DNA of 64,000 nucleotides from Methylobacterium tardum (GCF_023546765.1 NZ_CP097484.1:4347501-4411500); one strand, 5' to 3'. Counted from the stretch's first letter, positions 36,761 through 48,363 are shown. Notes: a model not told the origin generated them from the sequence alone. Numbers and translations: made by a program.

Positions 36761-37513
36761 GTGTTCAGAACCAACCGGATGATCGCGGTCGTGACGCTTG
36801 CCCTCTGGGCATCGGGGGCCGCGGCGCAGGTCCAGTCCAGCGGCAGCGAGGGCGCATCCGGTCAAGCTCCGCCCTCGGCCCCCGCGGCGAATCCGGCCTC
36901 GGGCACGACCGCCGCGCCGGCCCCCGCGGCACCGCCCGCCCCGACCCCGCCGGGACCTCCCCCGGCTTCCCCGCCGCAGGCCCAGCAGCAGCAGGGCACG
37001 CCGGCCACGGTCCTCGACACCCAGGATTACGAGAGCCTGCTCGGTCGCAGCGTGCGCAGCGCCGGCGGCGACGAGCTGGGCCGGGTCATCGACATCATCA
37101 TCGACAAGGACGGGCATCCGCGCGCCGCGATCATCGATTTCGGCGGCTTCCTCGGCGTCGGCACCCGCAAGATCGCGGTGGATTGGCGCGCCCTGCGCTT
37201 CGCCGCGGATGGCGGCAAGGAACGCAAGCTGTCCGTCGCGCTGACCCGCAACCAGGTCCGCGTGTCGCCCGAATACAAGGCCGGGGAGCCGATCGTGGTG
37301 CTCGGCCCCGCCAGCCCGGCGGCGCCCGGAAGCGAGGGCGAGCAGGCGGCCACCGCGGCCGCGCCCGCCGCGCAGCCTGCACCGGCCGCGGTCGCTCCGC
37401 CCGCCACACCGGCGGCCACTCCGGCCAGCCCTGCGGCAGCGCCCCCGCCCGCGCCCACGGGCGCCGCCCCGACCACGGCCGCCAGCCCGCCGGAGAAGGC
37501 GCCGGACAAGTGA
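36761..37513 (+). CDS. Exported PRC-barrel protein with Pro/Ala-rich arms (250 aa)
   Basis: GTG 36761 is preferred: AGAGGA lies six bases ahead; ATG 36779 is the alternative. The N-terminus is a signal peptide (MIAVVTLALWASGAAAQ). A Pro/Ala/Gly-rich spacer (about residues 30-80) leads to a PRC-barrel (LLGRSVRSAGGDELGRVIDIIIDKDGHPRAAIIDFGGFLGVGTRKIAVDW). After this comes another Pro/Ala-rich tail to the C-terminus. The two low-complexity arms suggest attachment to, or passage through, the cell wall. Function unknown. Confidence 0.82.
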   Translation: MFRTNRMIAVVTLALWASGAAAQVQSSGSEGASGQAPPSAPAANPASGTTAAPAPAAPPAPTPPGPPPASPPQAQQQQGTPATVLDTQDYESLLGRSVRSAGGDELGRVIDIIIDKDGHPRAAIIDFGGFLGVGTRKIAVDWRALRFAADGGKERKLSVALTRNQVRVSPEYKAGEPIVVLGPASPAAPGSEGEQAATAAAPAAQPAPAAVAPPATPAATPASPAAAPPPAPTGAAPTTAASPPEKAPDK

Positions 37514-37634
37514 CGGTGGCCCGATTGAAGGTTCGAACCGCCGCCTCCCCCGCGAGCGCGAGGTGTCCCGGCAAGATATCCGCTCCCGCCCCCTCCGCCT
37601 GAAGGATCAGGCGGCCGAGAGCGCGCGCGAGCCG

Positions 37635-38879
37635 ATGCCGATGACCGAGGCGCATCCTGCCGGGCGCACGATCGCGCCGGCGAGCCGCTACGGGCTCGAT
37701 GGCTTCGCGTTCTTCGTCGCCAATCTGCAGACCGGCTTCGGGCCGTTCCTGGCGGTCTACTTCTCGCAGGCCAAGTGGACGCAATCCGACATCGGCTTCG
37801 CGCTGACCGTCGGCAGCCTCGTCGCCCTGCTCGGCCAGGTGCCGGGCGGCGCCTTCGCCGACGTGGTGCGCTCGAAGCGCTTCGCCGCCGCCGTGGCGGT
37901 GATCGGCATCGCGGGCAGCGCCTTCGCTCTCGCGGTCTGGCCGAGCTTCCTGGTGGTGCTGCTGGCGATGGCGGTCCATTCGGGGGCGAGCTGCGTCCTC
38001 ACGCCGGCCATCGCGGCGATCAGCATCGGCCTGGTCGGGCGCGCCCATGCGGGCGAGCGCCTCGGCCGGAACGCGAGCTTCGCGGCTTTGGGCAACGCCC
38101 TCGGCGCGGCCGGGATGGGCGCGATCGGCTACTACCTGTCGAACGGCGCCGTGTTCTACCTGACGGCCGCGCTCGGGATCCCGGCGATCATCGCCCTGTC
38201 GCGCATCCGCGCCCAGGACATCGATCCGAGCGTGTTCAAGGAGCCGGCCGCGCCGCAGCAGGCGCCGCGCCCGTCCGGACAGGACGGCATCCGCTCCCTG
38301 CTGACCAACCGCGGGCTGCTGTGCTTCTCGGCCTGCATGGTGCTGTTCTTCCTCGCCAACGCCGCGATGCTGCCGCTCGTGGGCAGCGTCCTGACCCTGC
38401 GGGCGAGCGAGACCGCGACCGCGCTGATCGCCGCCTGCATCATGATCCCGCAGGCGGTCCTGGCGGTCAGCGCCCCGGCGGTCGGCCGGGCGGCCGAGCG
38501 ATTCGGGCGCTATCCGGTGCTGCTCCTCGGCTTCGGTGCGCTGCCCGTCCGCGGCCTGCTGCTCGCCTACACGACCAATCCGTACGGCCTCGTCGCCATC
38601 CAGGTGCTCGACGGGGTCTCGGCCTCGGTCCTCGGCGTGATGGTGCCGCTCATCGTCTCGGATCTCACCCGCGGCACCGGGCGTTTCAACCTCGCCCTCG
38701 GCGCCGTCGGAACCGCCATGGGCATCGGCGCCGCCCTCTCGACCTCGCTCGCCGGGATCATGGCCGACCATCTCGGCAGCCACAGCGCCTTCCTGGGGCT
38801 GGCCTGCATGGGATTTGCGGCCTTCATGCTGGTGGCGCTGATCATGCCCGAGACGCGCCAGACCGATCCCGCCGCCTGA
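37635..38879 (+). CDS. MFS transporter (12-TM)
   Basis: 414 aa from ATG 37635 (37641 also possible). Twelve hydrophobic segments; first loop motif region SDIGFALTVGSLVALLGQVPGGAFADVVRSKR resembles motif A of MFS exporters, and VGRAHAGERLGRNASFAALGNALGA is the mid-protein loop. The C-terminal half repeats the pattern (VGRAAERFGRYPVLLLGFGAL). Substrate unknown. Ends 192 bp before the ABC exporter gene. Confidence 0.88.
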   Translation: MPMTEAHPAGRTIAPASRYGLDGFAFFVANLQTGFGPFLAVYFSQAKWTQSDIGFALTVGSLVALLGQVPGGAFADVVRSKRFAAAVAVIGIAGSAFALAVWPSFLVVLLAMAVHSGASCVLTPAIAAISIGLVGRAHAGERLGRNASFAALGNALGAAGMGAIGYYLSNGAVFYLTAALGIPAIIALSRIRAQDIDPSVFKEPAAPQQAPRPSGQDGIRSLLTNRGLLCFSACMVLFFLANAAMLPLVGSVLTLRASETATALIAACIMIPQAVLAVSAPAVGRAAERFGRYPVLLLGFGALPVRGLLLAYTTNPYGLVAIQVLDGVSASVLGVMVPLIVSDLTRGTGRFNLALGAVGTAMGIGAALSTSLAGIMADHLGSHSAFLGLACMGFAAFMLVALIMPETRQTDPAA

Positions 38880-39071
38880 GCGGCCACGGCATCGGTTTCG
38901 CTTGCGTATGTCTGAACCGCTCAAGCGGCGTTCAGGTTAGAGCGATAAAAGCGCGCGATACAATGCGGGACGGTGCAACAATGGCAACGCTCTCGCGTTG
39001 CCGCTGCGGGTCAGTTTGCGCCCGCGCTGCACTCCGCCTTAACCCGCAAGCCCACGCCGCGCGAATACGGA

Positions 39072-40853
<1,782 letters not shown>

Positions 40854-40876
40854 CGCGGTCCCCGCGAGGTCTCCCC

Positions 40877-40968
40877 CGTCATCGCGAGCGAAGCGAAGCG
40901 ACCCAGGGCAACGCGCCAATGATCAGCGTGGCGCCACCCTGGATTGCTTCGCTGCGCTCGCAAGGACG
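40877..40968. repeat. Palindromic intergenic repeat, family B, copy 2
   Basis: 92 bp between the ABC exporter and glutaminase genes. Ends CGTCATCGCGAGCGAAGCGA and CTTCGCTGCGCTCGCAAGGA plus CG; the inner part carries CCCAGGG and CCCTGGATT arms. Same length and layout as the copies at 12469 and 50712. Confidence 0.85.
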
Positions 40969-41115
40969 ATAGCCCGCCCGATGCCGGCGTCCCCAAGGGC
41001 CCAGCCGCTCCGGTTCTCTTGATCCGTCCGTGCTGCTAGATCACGCGACGGCCGGACCGGACCTTGCATCGCCCGAGATGTCGCCAACCGGCCCGGTTCC
41101 GACGCATCGCGACGC

Positions 41116-42057
41116 GTGAGCTTCACCGTGCCCGATCTTGCCCTCGTCATCCGGGACATCTCCGAGGAGATGGCTCTGCGCCCTGACCGGGGCGCCGTCG
41201 CCGACTACATCCCCGAACTCGCCCGGATCGACCCGAACCAGTTCGGCATGGCGGTGATCGATGCCGAGGGTCGCGTCTTCGCGGGCGGCGACAGCGAGAC
41301 GCCGTTCTCGATCCAGAGCGTCTCGAAGGTGTTCACCCTCACCCTGGCGCTCGGCATGGTCGGCGACCGACTGTGGAAGCGCGTCGGCCGCGAACCCTCG
41401 GGCAACCCGTTCAACTCCATCGTCCAGTTGGAGCGCGAGCGCGGGGTGCCACGCAACCCATTCATCAACGCCGGTGCGATCGCGGTCACCGACGTGATCC
41501 TCTCGGGACACGCGCCGCGCGAGGCGCTCGGCGAGATCCTGCGTTTCCTGCAGTTCCTGGCCCAGGATTCGAGCATCACCATCGACGAAACCGTGGCGGC
41601 CTCGGAGAAGCGCACGGGCTTCCGCAACACCGCGCTCGCCAACTACATGAAATCCTTCGGCGTCATCGACAATCCGGTGGACTTCACCCTCGGCGTCTAC
41701 TTCCACCACTGCGCCATCGCGATGAACTGCCGCCAGCTCGCCATGGCGGGCCGGTTCCTCGCTCATAACGGCATCAACCCGTCGACCGGCCACTCGGTGG
41801 TCTCGGCGGAGCGGGCGCGCCGCATCAACGCGATCATGCTGACCTGCGGCCATTACGACGGGTCGGGCGAGTTCGCCTATCGCGTGGGCCTGCCGGGCAA
41901 GAGCGGGGTCGGCGGCAGCATCCTAGCGATCGCGCCCGGCAAGGCCTCCATCGCGGTCTGGTCTCCCGGTCTCGACGCAGCGGGCAATTCCCATCTCGGC
42001 CGGATCGCACTGGAGCGGCTGACGCAGCGCATGGGCTGGTCGGTCTTCGGGGCGTGA
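41116..42057 (+). CDS. glsA: Glutaminase
   Basis: 313 aa, GTG start. Hydrolyses glutamine to glutamate and ammonia. Beta-lactamase-like serine fold: the nucleophile and base are S68-V-S-K71 in [18 protein letters not shown]. Further family blocks: [65 protein letters not shown] and [20 protein letters not shown]. Length is normal for the bacterial type. Single gene followed by an MFS gene 78 bp downstream. Confidence 0.96.
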   Translation: MSFTVPDLALVIRDISEEMALRPDRGAVADYIPELARIDPNQFGMAVIDAEGRVFAGGDSETPFSIQSVSKVFTLTLALGMVGDRLWKRVGREPSGNPFNSIVQLERERGVPRNPFINAGAIAVTDVILSGHAPREALGEILRFLQFLAQDSSITIDETVAASEKRTGFRNTALANYMKSFGVIDNPVDFTLGVYFHHCAIAMNCRQLAMAGRFLAHNGINPSTGHSVVSAERARRINAIMLTCGHYDGSGEFAYRVGLPGKSGVGGSILAIAPGKASIAVWSPGLDAAGNSHLGRIALERLTQRMGWSVFGA

Positions 42058-42135
42058 GCGGATCCCTTGCGCGGCGCCCGCTTCCACGGCACTGCGCCGG
42101 CTGGGCGCCGCAGCGTCTGGGCAGGACACAGAAGC

Positions 42136-43545
42136 ATGGCGACGCGTACCGCGGTCCGGGCTGCCGCTGAGATTCCGGATGCCAGCACCATCCTGGCGCG
42201 TCTCGACCGCCTGCCGGCCACCCGCACGGTGTGGCAGCTCGTGGCCCTGCTCGGCCTCGGCTTCTTCTTCGAGCTCTACGACCTGCTGTTCACCGGCTAC
42301 GTGGCCCCGGGCCTCGTCAAGGCCGGAATCCTGACGCCGACGACACCCGGCCTGTTCGGCGCCAGCGGCGTCGCGAGCTTCGTGGCCGCCCTGTTCACCG
42401 GCCTGTTCATCGGCACGCTCGCCTGCGGCTGGCTCGCCGACCGCTTCGGACGCCGGGCGATCTTCACGTGGTCGCTCCTCGCCTACACGGCGGCCAACGT
42501 CGTGATGGCCTGCCAGACCGACGCCTTCGGCCTCAATCTCTGGCGGCTCATCGCGGGGATCGGGCTCGGGCTGGAGATGGTGACGATCGGCAGCTACCTC
42601 TCGGAACTGGTTCCGAAGGCCATCCGCGGCCGCGCCTTCGCCCTGTGCCAGGGCATCGGCTTCACCGCCGTGCCGGTGGTGGCGTTCCTGTCCTACCTGC
42701 TGATCCCCCGCGCACCGCTGGGGATCGACGGCTGGCGCTGGGTCGTGCTGATCGGCGCCTCTGCCGCCATCGTGGTCTGGTGGATGCGCGCGGGCCTGCC
42801 GGAGAGCCCGCGCTGGCTGGTCGAGCACGGGCGGCTCGCGGAGGCCGACGCGGTCCTGAAGCAGCTGGAGGCGCGCATCGCGGCCGAACACGGTCGGCCG
42901 CTGCCGGCCCCCGCCGCGCCGGAGCCGGTGTCGCCGCGCGGCGCGTTCCGCGACCTGTGGATTCAACCCTATCGGCGCCGGGCGCTGATGATGGCCGGGT
43001 TCAACGTGTTCCAGACCGTGGGCTTCTACGGCTTCGCCAACTGGGTGCCGACCTTGCTGGTCGCGCAGGGCATCACCGTGACGTCGAGCCTCGCCTACAC
43101 GGCGCTGATCGCGCTCGCCGCCCCGATCGGGCCGCTGATCGGCCTGGCCATCGCCGACCGGTTCGAGCGCAAGCACGTCATCGTGGCCGCCGCCCTCGTC
43201 TACATCGTCTGCGGGCTGACCTTCGCGCAGACGCGCGACGTCACCGCCATCGTCGTGCTGGGGATCGGGCTGACGCTCGCCTCCAACGTGATGTCCTACA
43301 GCTTCCATGCCTATCAGGCCGAGCTGTTCCCAACCGGCATCCGCGCGCGGGCGGTCGGCTTCGTCTATTCCTGGAGCCGCTTCTCGGCGATCTTCACGGG
43401 CTTCGTCATTGCGTTCGTGCTGCGCGAGACCGGCACGCCGGGGGTGTTCCTGTTCATCTCGGCGGCGATGCTGGCCGCAGGCCTGCTCGTCGGACTTCTG
43501 GGTCCCCGTACACGGGATGTGGCCCTGGAGAAGATTGCCGGGTGA
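42136..43545 (+). CDS. MFS metabolite transporter (sugar/acid symporter type)
   Basis: 469 aa from ATG 42136. Twelve hydrophobic segments. Motifs of the sugar-porter/AAHS branch: GWLADRFGRRAIFTWSLL, RLIAGIGLGLEMVTIGSYLSELVPKAIRGRA, LPESPRWLVEHGR and the second half FHAYQAELFPTGIRARAVGFVYSWSR. It probably imports a sugar or organic acid with protons. No nearby catabolic gene points to the substrate. Confidence 0.9.
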   Translation: MATRTAVRAAAEIPDASTILARLDRLPATRTVWQLVALLGLGFFFELYDLLFTGYVAPGLVKAGILTPTTPGLFGASGVASFVAALFTGLFIGTLACGWLADRFGRRAIFTWSLLAYTAANVVMACQTDAFGLNLWRLIAGIGLGLEMVTIGSYLSELVPKAIRGRAFALCQGIGFTAVPVVAFLSYLLIPRAPLGIDGWRWVVLIGASAAIVVWWMRAGLPESPRWLVEHGRLAEADAVLKQLEARIAAEHGRPLPAPAAPEPVSPRGAFRDLWIQPYRRRALMMAGFNVFQTVGFYGFANWVPTLLVAQGITVTSSLAYTALIALAAPIGPLIGLAIADRFERKHVIVAAALVYIVCGLTFAQTRDVTAIVVLGIGLTLASNVMSYSFHAYQAELFPTGIRARAVGFVYSWSRFSAIFTGFVIAFVLRETGTPGVFLFISAAMLAAGLLVGLLGPRTRDVALEKIAG

Positions 43546-43574
43546 GGCTCCGCGCGGGCTCGGCTGCGGATTGA

Positions 43575-43903
43575 GGCGGTCGCGGTCGCGGCGTGCCCGG
43601 GGCAGCGCGTCGTGCAGGACTTGGCCGGGCTCCCGAAGTCGGAGGTGCTCGTAGCGCCGAGAGCGCTTGATCGCGATCAGGACATCGGGCGGAAGCGGGA
43701 TCAGTTCGGCTGGCCAGCCGGGCCACCCAGAGCCGAGCATAGGCCAGGATTTGACAGGCTCCGCAAGTGAAGAAGACGCGGCCGGGCAGGTTCCATCGCT
43801 GCACCGGATTGCGCTTCACCCGGGGATCCTGCGCAGATACCTGCACCGTCTCGACCTCGGGCCGGCTCTCAGCACCCAGGACCTGTGCTACGCTCGGAGC
43901 CAT
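43575..43903 (-). pseudogene. Probable remnant of a conserved unknown gene
   Basis: The 356-bp gap between the MFS and Uma2 genes reads on the minus strand as two protein-like pieces in different frames. From ATG 43903 comes DPRVKRNPVQRWNLPGRVFF, then TCGACQILAYA. Further left, in another frame, come WPGWPAELIPLPPDVLIAIK and RSRRYEHLRLREPGQVLHDA followed by LPRAR. Both look like parts of one Rhizobiales family whose middle (about 40-60 residues) has been lost with a frame change. The assignment rests on remembered similarity, so confidence is modest. Confidence 0.4.
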
Positions 43904-44477
43904 GGTCGCACAGCCGAAGCTGCGGATGAACGTCGGCGAGTTCCTGGCCTGGGCCGAGGATCGGCCCGGACGCTTCGAGCTGGTCGACGGCGAGGTGTTC
44001 GCGATGTCGCCGGAGCGGGTCCGGCATGCCGAGGTCAAAGCCGCGACTTATCTGGCTCTCCGGTCAGCGCTGAACCAGGCGCAACGTGCCTGCTTCGCCC
44101 TGCCGGACGGTATCAGCGTCCGCATCGATGAGGATACCGTCTTCGAGCCCGACGCCCTCGTCTATTGCGGCGCGCGCGCCCATCCCGATGCGACCGAGAT
44201 CGCCGCCCCCATCATCGTCGCCGAGGTACAGTCGCCGAGCACACGTGCCGTCGATTCGGGCCTCAAGCTGGCCCGCTACTTCAGCCTCGCGAGCGTGATG
44301 CACTATCTGATCGTGGATCCGGTGAAGCGCGTCGTCATCCATCACCGCCGCGCCGAGGGCGGCCTGATCGAGACCCGCATCGCGACCCAGGCGACGCTCG
44401 ACCTGACCCCGCCCGGCCTGAGCTTGCCCGTGCCGGACCTGTTCGCCGATCTCCCGCCAGCCTCCGACGACGCTTGA
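43902..44477 (+). CDS. Uma2 family (DUF820) putative nuclease
   Basis: 191 aa. PD-(D/E)xK-like features of the family: FELVDGEVFAMSP at the N-terminus, the catalytic Asp in VFEPDALVYCG, then IIVAEVQSPSTRAVDSGLKLARYFSL with E-x-Q and a lysine, and VMHYLIVDPVKRVVIHHR. Uma2 genes are abundant in cyanobacteria and sporadic elsewhere; their biology is unknown. It overlaps the start of the divergent gene remnant, and stands 52 bp before the PfkB kinase gene. Confidence 0.88.
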   Translation: MVAQPKLRMNVGEFLAWAEDRPGRFELVDGEVFAMSPERVRHAEVKAATYLALRSALNQAQRACFALPDGISVRIDEDTVFEPDALVYCGARAHPDATEIAAPIIVAEVQSPSTRAVDSGLKLARYFSLASVMHYLIVDPVKRVVIHHRRAEGGLIETRIATQATLDLTPPGLSLPVPDLFADLPPASDDA

Positions 44478-44529
44478 TCCGAACCAACGCGGATGCCACA
44501 GCCGCGCGAACGCGAATCAGGACGCCCGT

Positions 44530-45543
44530 ATGACCGCACCCCTCGATCTCCTCGTGCTCGGCAACGCCATCGCCGATGTGATCGCCCGCACGGACGACGC
44601 CTTCCTGTCCACGCAGGGCGTCACCAAAGGCGCCATGCAGCTCATCGACGAGGGGCGGGCCGAGGCGCTGTTCCAGGCGATGGGGCCGGCCACGATCGTC
44701 TCGGGCGGCTCGGGCGCGAACACCGCGGTCGGCGCAGCGCTTCTGGGGACCAAGACCGGCTTCGTCGGCAAGGTCCGGGACGACGAACTCGGCGGCCTGT
44801 TCAGCCACGACCTCAAGGCGACCGGCGTCGGCTTCACCGTCCCGGCGGCGAGCGAGGGGCCGGCGACCGCCCGCTGCTTCGTCCTCGTCACCCCGGACGG
44901 CGAGCGCACGATGAACACCTACCTGGGCGCCTGCCAGGGCCTGACGCCCGACGATGTCGACAAGGCGCTCGTGAGCTCCGCCCGCGTCGTCTACCTCGAG
45001 GGCTATCTCTGGGATCCGCCGGCCGCCAAGGATGCGTTCCGCAAGGCCGCGCAGATCGCCCACGCATCCGGAAATGCCGTCGCGCTGACCCTGTCGGACG
45101 CGTTCTGCGTCGGCCGCTACCGTGACGAGTTCCTGGAGCTCGTGCGGGATGGCAGCGTCGACATCCTGTTCGCCAATATCGGCGAGTTGCAGAGCCTCTA
45201 TCAGACCGACGATCCCGAGGCCGCCGTGGCGGCACTCCGGGACGAGCGCAACCTCCGCGGCCGCCACCTCCTCGGCCTCGTCACGCGCTCGTCGGACGGT
45301 GCGCTGGTCGTGCAGGGCGGCGAGGTTCGTTCGGTCGAGGCGAGCCCGGTGCACGAGGTGGTCGACACGACCGGGGCGGGCGATCTGTTCGCAGCCGGCT
45401 TCCTGGCCGGCCACGCTCGCGGGCTCGACAACGTCGCCAGCGCCGTGCTCGGCACCCTCGCGGCCGCCGAGGTGATCCAGCATATCGGCGCCCGCCCGCA
45501 GGCGGACCTGGTCGGCCTCGCGAAGGCGCGCGGGCTGCTCTGA
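44530..45543 (+). CDS. PfkB-family carbohydrate or adenosine kinase
   Basis: 337 aa ribokinase-fold enzyme. Signature 1 lies around GGSGANTAVGAALLGTKTGFVGKVRDDELG; signature 2 with the catalytic base is DTTGAGDLFAAGFL. The start DLLVLGNAIADVIARTDDAFL and the long ALVSSARVVYLEGYLWDPPAAKDAF place it in the adenosine-kinase-like branch found in many alphaproteobacteria. The true substrate (adenosine, ribose-type sugar) cannot be decided here. Convergent with the chemoreceptor gene. Confidence 0.9.
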   Translation: MTAPLDLLVLGNAIADVIARTDDAFLSTQGVTKGAMQLIDEGRAEALFQAMGPATIVSGGSGANTAVGAALLGTKTGFVGKVRDDELGGLFSHDLKATGVGFTVPAASEGPATARCFVLVTPDGERTMNTYLGACQGLTPDDVDKALVSSARVVYLEGYLWDPPAAKDAFRKAAQIAHASGNAVALTLSDAFCVGRYRDEFLELVRDGSVDILFANIGELQSLYQTDDPEAAVAALRDERNLRGRHLLGLVTRSSDGALVVQGGEVRSVEASPVHEVVDTTGAGDLFAAGFLAGHARGLDNVASAVLGTLAAAEVIQHIGARPQADLVGLAKARGLL

Positions 45544-45570
45544 CGCGCCCGGCACGCCCCAACTCCGGAT

Positions 45571-45589
45571 CGGGCGGCCCGGCCGCCCG
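45571..45589. terminator. GC hairpin between convergent genes
   Basis: CGGGCGGCC, C, GGCCGCCCG: a near-perfect palindrome in the 53-bp gap between the convergent PfkB and chemoreceptor genes. It could stop transcription from either side, but no T run follows on either strand. Confidence 0.4.
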
Positions 45590-45596
45590 GCCGGTC

Positions 45597-47282
45597 TCAG
45601 GCGGCCCGGACCGTCGCGAGGAACCGGGTCACCTCGCCGCTGAGATGCTCGGCGTGGCGCGACAGCGCGGCGACCGAGGCGAGAACCTGCTCGGCTGCGG
45701 CCCCGGTCTCTGTCGCCGCTCCCGCCACCTCGGTGATCGTGGCGGTGACCTCGCCGGCACCCAGTGCGGCCTGCGAGACGTTGCGGACGATCTCCTGGGT
45801 GGCGGCGCCCTGCTCCTCGACCGCGGCGGCGATCCGCGTGGCGACCGCGCTGATCTCCCGGATCCGGCCTCCGATCCGGCCGATCGCCGAGACCGCGTCG
45901 CCGGTGGAGGTCTGGATCCGGCCGATCTGGCCGGCGATCTCCTCGGTCGCCCGGGCGGTCTGGCCGGCCAGCGCCTTCACCTCGGCGGCGACGACCGCGA
46001 AGCCGCGGCCGGCCTCGCCCGCCCGAGCCGCCTCGATCGTGGCGTTCAATGCCAGGAGGTTGGTCTGCTCGGCGATGGTGGTGATCATCGTCACGACGTC
46101 GCCGATCCGCGCCGCCGCGCCGCTCAGGTCCTGGACGAGCTGGGCGGTCGATTCGGCCTCCTCGACGGCAGCCTGAGTCAGCGCCGCAGACCCCGACACC
46201 TGCCGGCCGATCTCTTGGACGGAGCTGCCAAGCTCCTCCGCGGCGGAGGCCGCCGTGTTGACGTTGACGGCGGCGAGCTCGGCCGCGCGCGCCACATCGG
46301 TGGAGCGCCCGGCGGTGCCCGACGCCGCCTCGGTCATGCGGGAGGCCGTGTCCTGCAGCGCCGCGACGGCCGTCGCGACGGTGCCGATGATGCCGCCCAC
46401 CGCACCTTCGAAGCCATCGGCCATCTGGCGCAGGCCGGATTTGCGCCGCGCCTCGGCCTCGGCGCGAACGCGGGCCGCCTCGTCCTCCAGCGCCCGGGCG
46501 CGGATCAGACCCTCCTTGAACACCTGGACCGAGGCCGCCATGGCGCCGATCTCGTCGCGCCGCTCGGCGCCGGGGATCACGACGGTGAGATCCTGCGCGG
46601 CCAGTCGGCTCATGGCGGCGGTCATGCTCCGGATCGGCCGCGCGATGTGGCGCAGGACGTCCCAGAGCGTAGCGCCCGTCACGGCCAGCCCGGCGAGGAG
46701 CAGGCCGAGCGTGACCATCCAGGCCGTGCGGTAGGCGTCTTCGGCACGGATCGTTGAGGCTTCGGTGCCCTCGGCATTGAACTTCGCGAGATCCGACAGC
46801 GCGCCGAACACGTCGACCAGTGGCTGGCGGGCCGGTGCGATGGCGTCGCGAGCGCCGGCCCGATCACCGCGCTTGAGGGCCGCGATGATCGGCTCACGCG
46901 CCGCCAGGTAGGCCTGCCACCGCGTCTCGCACACCTCCCACAACGTCCGCTCGCGCGAAGACCCGACGAGGGCCCGATACCGCCCGAATGCCTCCGGGAT
47001 CGACGCATTCATCTCGGTGAATTCGGAATCGAGATCGCGGTTTTCGGTCTCGCCGACCGCGACAACCTTGCGGATCGTCGTCGTGTGATACCGGAGCGCT
47101 AAGAACTGCAACTCGGCGCGCTGGTCGTCCTTGCGCATCCAAACGTCGCGCATCTCCCGAGCGGAATTGTTGACTGAATTGATCTGCGCTATATCGACCA
47201 CTGAATTTACAAAAAGAATTATCAGACCGAATATCGCAATAAAAACAAGTCGAAACGTGATGCTCCTGCTCCAGATCATCAT
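45597..47282 (-). CDS. Methyl-accepting chemotaxis protein
   Basis: 561 aa chemoreceptor. A first membrane segment ([18 protein letters not shown]) is followed by a ~150-residue helical sensor domain, a second segment near residues 187-208 ([22 protein letters not shown]), a HAMP linker, and the signalling domain with the hairpin tip [37 protein letters not shown]. It ends TVRAA without a CheR-binding pentapeptide. No che genes are nearby. Bases 47160-47282, coding the first ~40 residues, are much richer in A/T than the rest. Confidence 0.93.
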   Translation of the reverse strand: MMIWSRSITFRLVFIAIFGLIILFVNSVVDIAQINSVNNSAREMRDVWMRKDDQRAELQFLALRYHTTTIRKVVAVGETENRDLDSEFTEMNASIPEAFGRYRALVGSSRERTLWEVCETRWQAYLAAREPIIAALKRGDRAGARDAIAPARQPLVDVFGALSDLAKFNAEGTEASTIRAEDAYRTAWMVTLGLLLAGLAVTGATLWDVLRHIARPIRSMTAAMSRLAAQDLTVVIPGAERRDEIGAMAASVQVFKEGLIRARALEDEAARVRAEAEARRKSGLRQMADGFEGAVGGIIGTVATAVAALQDTASRMTEAASGTAGRSTDVARAAELAAVNVNTAASAAEELGSSVQEIGRQVSGSAALTQAAVEEAESTAQLVQDLSGAAARIGDVVTMITTIAEQTNLLALNATIEAARAGEAGRGFAVVAAEVKALAGQTARATEEIAGQIGRIQTSTGDAVSAIGRIGGRIREISAVATRIAAAVEEQGAATQEIVRNVSQAALGAGEVTATITEVAGAATETGAAAEQVLASVAALSRHAEHLSGEVTRFLATVRAA

Positions 47283-47391
47283 ACCGTCACCTCGGATGCC
47301 TGCCGCGAATCAGACGGCGACACCATCACGACTGAGCATGAAAGTCCCGTTGCTTTGATCTGATCAGACCGGCGATCCGGAAATCGGTCGA

Positions 47392-48363
47392 TCAGGGCCG
47401 CAGCAGCACCTTGCCCATGGCGGCCCGGCGGGTCAGCAGGCCGAACGCCTCCGGGAACTCCGCCAGGGGGTAGACGCCATGCACCTGCGCGGTGAGCTTA
47501 CCCTCGGCGACCCAGCCGAGGAGCCGGCGCTGGTCGGCCCGGTGCGCCTCCGGGTCGCGGTCCAGGAAGGCGCCCCAGTGGACGCCCTGCACGTCCAGTT
47601 CCTTGAGGAGCATCAGGTTCAGCGGCAGCCGCGGGATGGCGCCGGCGGCGAAGCCGATGACGAGGTAGCGCCCGCGCCAGCCGAGCGCCCGCAGGGCCGG
47701 CTCCGCGTAGGCGTCGCCGACCGCGTCGTAGATCACGTCGACGCCGCCGCCGCTGATCCGGCGCAGCTCGTCCTTGAGGGTCGCGGGATCGTAGACCAGC
47801 GTCGCCTCGGCGCCGTGGGTGCGGGCGACCGCGAGCTTCTCCTCCGAGGAGGCGCAGGCGATGACCCGGGCGCCCATCAGCCGACCGAGTTCCACCGCCG
47901 CGAGACCGACGCCGCCAGAGGCGCCGAGCACCGCGAGCCACTCGCCCGGCTGCAGGCGCGCCCGGTTGGCCAGGGCGTGGAGCGAGGTGCCGTAGGTGAT
48001 GGTGAGGCCGGCCGCCTGCTCGTCCGGCACCGCGTCCGGTACCGGCGTGAGCCGGGCGGCATCGACGGCGATCCGTTCGGCGCAGCAGCCGTGCCCGGCA
48101 TGGACGATCACCCGGTCCCCCATTGCAACGCCGGAGGCGCCCTCGCCCAGGGCCTCGACCACCCCGACGCCCTCGCCGCCCGGCGAGAACGGCAGCGGCG
48201 GCTTCACCTGGTAGCGCCCGGCCGTGATCAGCGTGTCGAAGAAGTTCAGCGCCGCCAGCCGGATCCGGACCAGGGCCTGCCCGGGACCGGGCACCGGGTC
48301 GGGACGCTCGACGATCTCCAGATGCTCCGGCCCGTCGAGCCTCGTGCACAGCAGCGCCCGCAT
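47392..48363 (-). CDS. Zinc-independent quinone oxidoreductase (MDR family)
   Basis: 323 aa from ATG 48363, with a GGAGGGG site upstream. Medium-chain reductase with NADPH-binding LAVLGASGGVGLAAVELGRLMGARVIACASSEEK and the quinone-reductase pattern LAALNFFDTLITAGRYQVKPPLPFSPGGEGVGVV. The structural and catalytic zinc ligands of alcohol dehydrogenases are absent, as in QOR enzymes. It likely reduces quinones or enones. It lies 53 bp after the hybrid kinase stop coordinate but runs the same way, upstream of nothing else obvious. Confidence 0.9.
   Translation of the reverse strand: MRALLCTRLDGPEHLEIVERPDPVPGPGQALVRIRLAALNFFDTLITAGRYQVKPPLPFSPGGEGVGVVEALGEGASGVAMGDRVIVHAGHGCCAERIAVDAARLTPVPDAVPDEQAAGLTITYGTSLHALANRARLQPGEWLAVLGASGGVGLAAVELGRLMGARVIACASSEEKLAVARTHGAEATLVYDPATLKDELRRISGGGVDVIYDAVGDAYAEPALRALGWRGRYLVIGFAAGAIPRLPLNLMLLKELDVQGVHWGAFLDRDPEAHRADQRRLLGWVAEGKLTAQVHGVYPLAEFPEAFGLLTRRAAMGKVLLRP

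Noticed and set aside
43454..44038. A 194-codon minus-strand frame across the MFS end and Uma2 start taken as one gene
   Set aside because: Its 5' part is antisense to Uma2 and its 3' part antisense to the MFS gene; only the middle looks protein-like and is reported as a remnant.
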